This document shows, one piece after another, positions 40,971 to 45,410 of a DNA stretch of 45,410 nucleotides. Source of the DNA: an uncultured Prevotella sp. Lineage in GTDB: Bacteria > Bacteroidota > Bacteroidia > Bacteroidales > Bacteroidaceae. The translations under genes and the position numbers were made by a program. Each line of letters opens with the position of its first letter. The first letter of the stretch is position 1. Under the pieces are notes generated by a model. The model saw only the letters and a program-made list of their open reading frames with translations, did no database searches and was not told the DNA's origin. The DNA lies in contig CAKQMS010000022.1 in the NCBI GenBank assembly GCA_934254985.1, positions 1 to 45,410 of the forward strand, written 5' to 3'.

Positions 40971-43900
40971 TTATTTCACTACCATCTTGCGACTTGTGCC
41001 ATCAGAATACTTCACGATGTAAATGCCGCCACGCTGTGGTGCCTGCACTTTAGCACCACCAAGGGTGTAGGTGGCAACAGCGTGAGCCGATGTGGTGGTG
41101 TTGATGCCACGGTTGTTGATGGCTGTAGATGTTGTTGCGTAAGAGATTACAGGAGCTATAGCCATAGACAGAGGGTCGTCGGAATTCTCGTACCACTTAT
41201 ATTCGCCTGTAGGCTGATAGTTAGCATCCTCTTCTGCAAGATAGTGCCATGTTGTGGTCTTCTCGCCAGGGTTTCTGCGGTGGCAGAATATAGAGATGTC
41301 GTCGGCTGTATATGGCGATTCATCCATGGTGCCGTTAGGGAATGGACCAATAACGATGAAGAATGGAGTACCCTTCTTCAGTTCCACAGTCTTGTCGAAA
41401 TGGAAGATTGTGGCAAGATAGTCGTCATCGCTATACTGCAATTCGCCAGCCTTCTTGGTTGCTGTTGCCATCACCTCGCCTGGTTCGCCATTCTCAGCCA
41501 CGGCATTCATTGTCATGGTGATTTCTTTCTCAGGGTCGATAGTGCCTACAGAAGCAAAGAATACACTCACGCTATCTACTGTAGCATCAGCGAGAGGAGC
41601 CTTGTAGAGTTCGGCAAACTTCTCCATGCCAAGCCAGTTGGTACCTCCATAGTAGCCATAGAAGCCAAGGTTCACCTGTTTTAGATCTTTATTTTCGTCG
41701 AGACTGATGTTCCAAACATTCTGTGCACCACCAGCCTGAATAGCCCATTGCAGAATGTCGTTGGTCTGACCAGCATCGTTCTTTGCAGTAAGACCCACGC
41801 TCACGGTTCCTGCCTTGGTATAGGTAACGGTAGGATTCTGCTCGTTGCTCTCGGTCTTATCGGTATTCTGGAATACCCACTTCCATTCTGTAGGGTTGCC
41901 TTCTGAAAGGTCGCGGAATGTTACAGGCACGTCGAGCGGAACGAAGGTGCCTACGTATGGCGACTCATAGCCTTCTTCTGGCAATCCAATCTTGGCAGTA
42001 GGAGCCTTCTTAGTAACCACTACAAAGTTGGTGCGCTCTACCTTGTTGCTCTCTTCGCCACGCTTGATGGTGAGCGAAACGTTGTATGTGCCAGCCTTGC
42101 TGTATCTTACTACAGGATTTTCTTCAGTCGAAGTCTCGGTATCAGCACCTGGGAATGCCCATTCGTAAGCCTTAGGTTCGCCTTCTGAAAGGTTCTTGAA
42201 TGCAATCTCTTCGCCCTCGAAGATATGGATGGCATCCTTAGCTGTAGGGTCGTCTTGTACAAGGCGGAAGCCATCTATGGCAAGATCTTCGCCTCCGAAA
42301 GGATAGTCGAACGAGAATGTAACCTTCTTGCCTGCGTATGCTGCAAGGTCGAACGAGAACTTGTTCCAGTTAGTAGCGTTGTATGCTGTTTCCTGTGCCC
42401 AGCTGAAAGCATCGAGCAGAGTCTCGCTCTGGTTAGTTTCTACATCGGTGATGTTGAAAGTCCATTTACCATAAACTAATAAGTTTGGCGCGAAGTAAGC
42501 ATAGAACTCAACCTTGCTTCCTTCTTTCACGGTAAGCTCGGGACTTGCGAGCTGAGTGGTTCCGCTACCGCCCTCGTAGCTAACGAAAGCTGAATATTTG
42601 TCGTTGGCATTGATAGACTTGAACTTCTTGTCGCTCAATTTCCAACCTTTGCCTACTGTCCAGTCTTTCACCTCTTCTTGTGAGTCAAACTCCTGGTCGT
42701 AGTAAGCCACGGAAGCACGGTCGGTAGTGAAGTCGGCTTTTAATGGTAGGTTGATGGTATATTCTGCCGATACCACTTCGCTATTTACGTTGTAGCCGCG
42801 AGTCATCACGTATAGTGTGCACGACTTGTCGATGGTGACTGTAGCCTCATGACCTTCTACAACCACGCTCTGTGTGTTGTCGCTCTCTTCAAACTCCTCA
42901 GCGCTCTTGGCGTTGGTAGAATACCAGATGGTTACAGCGTTCTCGTCGTCGGTAGTAATCTTCACTTCTACAGGCTCTGAGAATGTGCCACCAAGAGGTG
43001 TCACCTCTGGAGTCTTTAGCGGAGTGCGAGCCTTTACGTATACTGTAAGTGTGTCGGTAAGAGGATAATAGGTGTCGTCGCCTGCAAAGGTAGCGGTGAT
43101 GATAGCCTTTGAATCTTCCTTAACGTATGATGAAGACAAAGCACCATATTTGTCTACCGAGCATACCATCCAGTTAGACGACTTATAGGTGATTGGTGAC
43201 AGCTTGTTAGGATTTAGCAAGTCGGAATATCCCTCGTCGCCCGAAAGCAGAGTGATCTCTTTTTCGTTGAATTTAATCTGTGGATTCTTGCGTATCACAT
43301 AGTTAGCCTCTGCCACTTCGCTCTGTTCTTCGCCTTTGGCAACGATAGCCTTCAGAGTTGTAGTCTCGGCAATGTCGATAGGTTCGGTATAAGCCTTGCG
43401 AGTGCCGTCGGCAAGACGTGGATTGCTACCATCGGTAGTATAATATATGGTGTAGGTGCCAGCATCCAAACCTTCTGCAGCAATAGCCACCTGCTGAGCT
43501 ACATCGTAGGTGCCAGCAGCAGGAGTGAATACAGGAGCAGGAACGCCAGATGTGGCAACCTCGTAGTCTACCACCACCTTATATATATACAGAGGTCCCT
43601 TCTCTTCGCTCGTTTGGTTGAGCTTTATCTCGAGTTTTCCCTCTTGCATATCGGCATCGTCGATGGTAAATGCATATTCAGCGAGAGTACCCGTTAGCGA
43701 TGCCTTGGCATTGCCATCGCAGAGATAGTCTTTGCCATTCACGGCAACAGACACATTGCCTGCTTTCGCGTCATCTTTTACGCGGGCAGTAACCTTTACG
43801 TCCTTAATCTTTCCTGCAAAGCCCGTAGTCCAAAGAGTAGAACTGCTTGGAGCCTCCGACGCGCTACCGATATACTGTCCCATAGTCGAAGTATAGGCGT

Positions 43901-44120
43901 AGATATAGGTGCCTTCTGACGAAATGTTCCATTGCACTCCGTTTAGTTCTGTGGTGTATACATCTTTCTCAACCTTGCTTGAGCCAAAGTTGTAGAAACC
44001 CTGTCCACCTTTAGTTTTGCTTGTGTTCCACTCAAACGACCACGTTGTTGTGGCTGCCAGCCCTACGTAAGGCAATAGGGCGAGAAGAGTGGCAAATGTA
44101 AAGAGTAAACGTCTTTTCAT
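40971..44120 (-). CDS. Large secreted multidomain protein with PKD domains and sorting-like C-terminal tail
   Basis: A 1049-residue exported protein (signal peptide ending GLA-ATTT). Order: beta-rich region (25-190), chitobiase-type Ig-like repeat (about 195-277; PVFTPAAGTYDV), a second similar repeat (about 370-455; TPEVTPLGGTFSEPVEV), a jelly-roll/cleaved-adhesin-like module (about 470-625), two PKD domains (about 627-702 and 705-790; VRYSKAGTYNVSLTIK, VTYTKAGTVSVGLTAK), a further beta region, and a tail YTLGGAKV...GGIYIVKYSDGT..KMVVK that resembles a type A type-IX sorting domain. No catalytic motif was seen, so an adhesin or binding role is more likely. The PorG-like gene at 2130 agrees with type IX export. 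Confidence 0.85.
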   Translation of the reverse strand: MKRRLLFTFATLLALLPYVGLAATTTWSFEWNTSKTKGGQGFYNFGSSKVEKDVYTTELNGVQWNISSEGTYIYAYTSTMGQYIGSASEAPSSSTLWTTGFAGKIKDVKVTARVKDDAKAGNVSVAVNGKDYLCDGNAKASLTGTLAEYAFTIDDADMQEGKLEIKLNQTSEEKGPLYIYKVVVDYEVATSGVPAPVFTPAAGTYDVAQQVAIAAEGLDAGTYTIYYTTDGSNPRLADGTRKAYTEPIDIAETTTLKAIVAKGEEQSEVAEANYVIRKNPQIKFNEKEITLLSGDEGYSDLLNPNKLSPITYKSSNWMVCSVDKYGALSSSYVKEDSKAIITATFAGDDTYYPLTDTLTVYVKARTPLKTPEVTPLGGTFSEPVEVKITTDDENAVTIWYSTNAKSAEEFEESDNTQSVVVEGHEATVTIDKSCTLYVMTRGYNVNSEVVSAEYTINLPLKADFTTDRASVAYYDQEFDSQEEVKDWTVGKGWKLSDKKFKSINANDKYSAFVSYEGGSGTTQLASPELTVKEGSKVEFYAYFAPNLLVYGKWTFNITDVETNQSETLLDAFSWAQETAYNATNWNKFSFDLAAYAGKKVTFSFDYPFGGEDLAIDGFRLVQDDPTAKDAIHIFEGEEIAFKNLSEGEPKAYEWAFPGADTETSTEENPVVRYSKAGTYNVSLTIKRGEESNKVERTNFVVVTKKAPTAKIGLPEEGYESPYVGTFVPLDVPVTFRDLSEGNPTEWKWVFQNTDKTESNEQNPTVTYTKAGTVSVGLTAKNDAGQTNDILQWAIQAGGAQNVWNISLDENKDLKQVNLGFYGYYGGTNWLGMEKFAELYKAPLADATVDSVSVFFASVGTIDPEKEITMTMNAVAENGEPGEVMATATKKAGELQYSDDDYLATIFHFDKTVELKKGTPFFIVIGPFPNGTMDESPYTADDISIFCHRRNPGEKTTTWHYLAEEDANYQPTGEYKWYENSDDPLSMAIAPVISYATTSTAINNRGINTTTSAHAVATYTLGGAKVQAPQRGGIYIVKYSDGTSRKMVVK

Positions 44121-44181
44121 AAGCTTTCTGATTTTAGTGTTGTTGTTATATTGTAATTGTGTTAATTACTAGGTAATGCTG

Positions 44182-44189
44182 CAAAGTTA
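44182..44189 (-). promoter_or_regulatory. -7 box of the PKD protein gene (minus strand)
   Basis: CAAAGTTA on the plus strand reads TAACTTTG on the minus strand, 62 bp before the start. The -33 half is weak. The remaining gap 44190-44310 is very AT-rich with no other signal. Confidence 0.6.
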
Positions 44190-44310
44190 CATATTATTAT
44201 TAAATAACTAGAATAAATAACAATATTTTTGCAATAATATGTATAAAAACTACATTGTGTCACAATAATAGTATTGTATTCTTGTAATTAAACCACAATA
44301 TATTTATATA

Positions 44311-44398
44311 AACGACAATACTGACAATTAAAGACTTTGCTTAGATTATATCGTAAATCTATAGCTAATAATAGTCTTTAATTGCCAGTATTGTCGTT
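44311..44398. repeat. 26-bp near-perfect inverted repeat
   Basis: Arms 44311-44336 and 44373-44398 match with one mismatch (position 44324); each begins or ends with AACGACAATACTG / CAGTATTGTCGTT. The 36-bp spacer holds a smaller dyad, TAGATT (44342-44347) and AATCTA (44356-44361). It lies 10 bp beyond the 3' end of the permease gene. No T-run follows on either side, so it is a poor terminator; a MITE-like element or RNA hairpin is possible. Confidence 0.75.
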
Positions 44399-44407
44399 AT
44401 TTGCTGT

Positions 44408-45410
44408 TTACTCCAAATCTTTCTTTGGCAAGAGTAGATTGAGGACTACTGCAAGGAGGAATACTACGGCTACGCAGTTGTCGGCAAAGACAGTACGAAC
44501 AATCTCTGGGAAGATGTTGAACATGCCTGTTGCTTGGGTGAAGCCAAGGCCAACGCTGAGCGAAAGACTCACGATGATCATATTGCGCTGAGAGAATCCG
44601 CTACGAGCCATCATGCCGAAGCCTGCATAGAGAATGCTACCAAACATCATTATGGTGCATCCTCCAAGTACAGCCTGAGGAATCGTCGTTAGTGCATAGC
44701 CGATAACAGGGAATACGCCACCGATAATCATTATTATCGCTCCTATGGCTATTGTGAAACGGTTTACAACCTTTGACATGGCTGCAAGTCCTACGTTCTG
44801 ACTAAACGAGGTGATAGGAGTACAGCCAAAGATTCCAGATAAGCTACTCACGAAACCATCGCAGCTGATAGCTTTTCCCATTTCTACTTTATGAGGATTT
44901 CTTCCTAAAGCGCTATTGCAAAGTGCTGATGTGTCGCCAATAGTTTCTGTTGCTGATACAAGATAAACGGCTGCAACCGAAAGAATGGCACCAATATTAA
45001 ACTCTGGAGTGAACGGCAACAATGTTGGCAATGCTATTGCTGGTTGTTCTGCAATGCCGCTGAAGTTTACCATTCCCATGGCGCAAGCAAGGATGTAGCC
45101 TACGATAAGACCAACGAGAACGGAGAGCGAACGAAGGAAACCTTTGGCAAAGACTTGGCATAAGAGACATGCCAATAGGGTGGTGGTGCCCACAATCCAG
45201 TTGTTGAGGCTACCGAAGTCGGGTGCGCCCTGACCACCAGCAAAAGAGTTTGCACCAATAGGAAGAAGCGAAAAGCCGATAGCTGTTACTACCGTTGCTG
45301 CTACAACATGTGGAATGAGTTTTACCCAATATTTGGCGCACCCGACAAACCCTGTGGAGGGCTGTGCAGATGCTAACCCAAAAACTGAGTTGCCAAACGA
45401 TACATGATTG
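44408..45410 (-). CDS. NCS2-family xanthine/uracil permease, N-terminus beyond window
   Basis: The frame stays open to the window edge, so about 333 C-terminal residues are visible and the start is outside; a GTG at 45193 is internal. The protein is an inner-membrane purine or pyrimidine importer. Visible signatures are AGGQGAPDFGSLNNWIVG, the substrate-site segment SATETIGDTSA, and the NCS2 motif TPITSFSQNVGLAAMSKVVNRF, split over two helices, which resembles xanthine/urate carriers more than uracil carriers. It ends with the charged tail LPKKDLE. Confidence 0.9.
   Translation of the reverse strand, partial: NHVSFGNSVFGLASAQPSTGFVGCAKYWVKLIPHVVAATVVTAIGFSLLPIGANSFAGGQGAPDFGSLNNWIVGTTTLLACLLCQVFAKGFLRSLSVLVGLIVGYILACAMGMVNFSGIAEQPAIALPTLLPFTPEFNIGAILSVAAVYLVSATETIGDTSALCNSALGRNPHKVEMGKAISCDGFVSSLSGIFGCTPITSFSQNVGLAAMSKVVNRFTIAIGAIIMIIGGVFPVIGYALTTIPQAVLGGCTIMMFGSILYAGFGMMARSGFSQRNMIIVSLSLSVGLGFTQATGMFNIFPEIVRTVFADNCVAVVFLLAVVLNLLLPKKDLE

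Noticed and set aside
1..45410. tRNA, rRNA, complete insertion sequences, prophage or plasmid origin
   Set aside because: I found no cloverleaf, rRNA segment, transposase with terminal repeats, phage structural gene or origin-like iteron set. The arrays at 19.6-23.1 kb and 35.2 kb lack replication genes beside them.

Overview
The window reads as a chromosomal segment of a Prevotella/Segatella-type member of the Bacteroidales. Evidence: Bacteroidota promoters of the TTTG-N19-21-TAnnTTTG type, almost no Shine-Dalgarno sequences, a UppS-BamA-Skp-Skp-Skp cluster with a PorG-like gene, a hybrid two-component regulator with a sugar-binding sensor, a SusR-like (DUF6377) regulator, and GH13/GH32 sugar genes with TonB-type outer-membrane barrels. 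I place it by gene families and style only; no similarity search was run.

Region 1 (1-10.7 kb) is mostly core envelope biology. It starts with the 3' end of pckA and its terminator, then a free-standing ~190-nt transcription unit that looks like a non-coding RNA (possibly 6S/Bacteroidales-1). A long co-oriented run follows: DUF6242 lipoprotein, PorG-like barrel, uppS, bamA, three Skp/OmpH chaperone genes, murI, rbfA and a LolC/E-type permease. Region 2 (10.7-17 kb) holds, on the minus strand, a REP-type (Y1/HUH) transposase-like gene with an extra C-terminal domain, an O-methyltransferase and aroQ, then divergent xerD and an M16 peptidase.

Region 3 (17-20.2 kb) is a CbxX/CfxQ-type AAA+ ATPase on the minus strand and a 700-bp gene-free stretch with two tandem-repeat arrays and an imperfect inverted repeat. 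Region 4 (20.2-40.9 kb) is a sugar-use island: a hybrid two-component regulator, a DUF4143 ATPase, a SusR-like regulator, GH13 - TonB-type barrel - GH13 - TonB-type barrel, a second DUF4143 ATPase, then GH32 - FHS-family MFS transporter - fructokinase. No SusD partner is present. The parts fit a pathway for sucrose, short fructans and alpha-glucosides: uptake through the barrels, hydrolysis in the periplasm by GH13/GH32 enzymes with cleavable signal peptides, import by the MFS carrier, and phosphorylation by the fructokinase. Region 5 (40.9-45.4 kb) has a large secreted multidomain protein with PKD domains and a sorting-like tail, and the 3' part of an NCS2 xanthine/uracil permease.

Two patterns stand out. 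First, the second barrel gene and the GH32 operon, 4 kb apart, carry the same regulatory module: an inverted repeat with CGTTCAT half-sites centred ~69 bp before the -7 box, and a near-identical ~50-nt leader; the first GH13 gene shares the start of that leader. Second, both DUF4143 ATPase genes are preceded by four-unit arrays with an exact 33-bp period but unrelated core sequences, each a 14-15 nt conserved core plus an 18-19 nt more variable part. I know of no described system with this layout.
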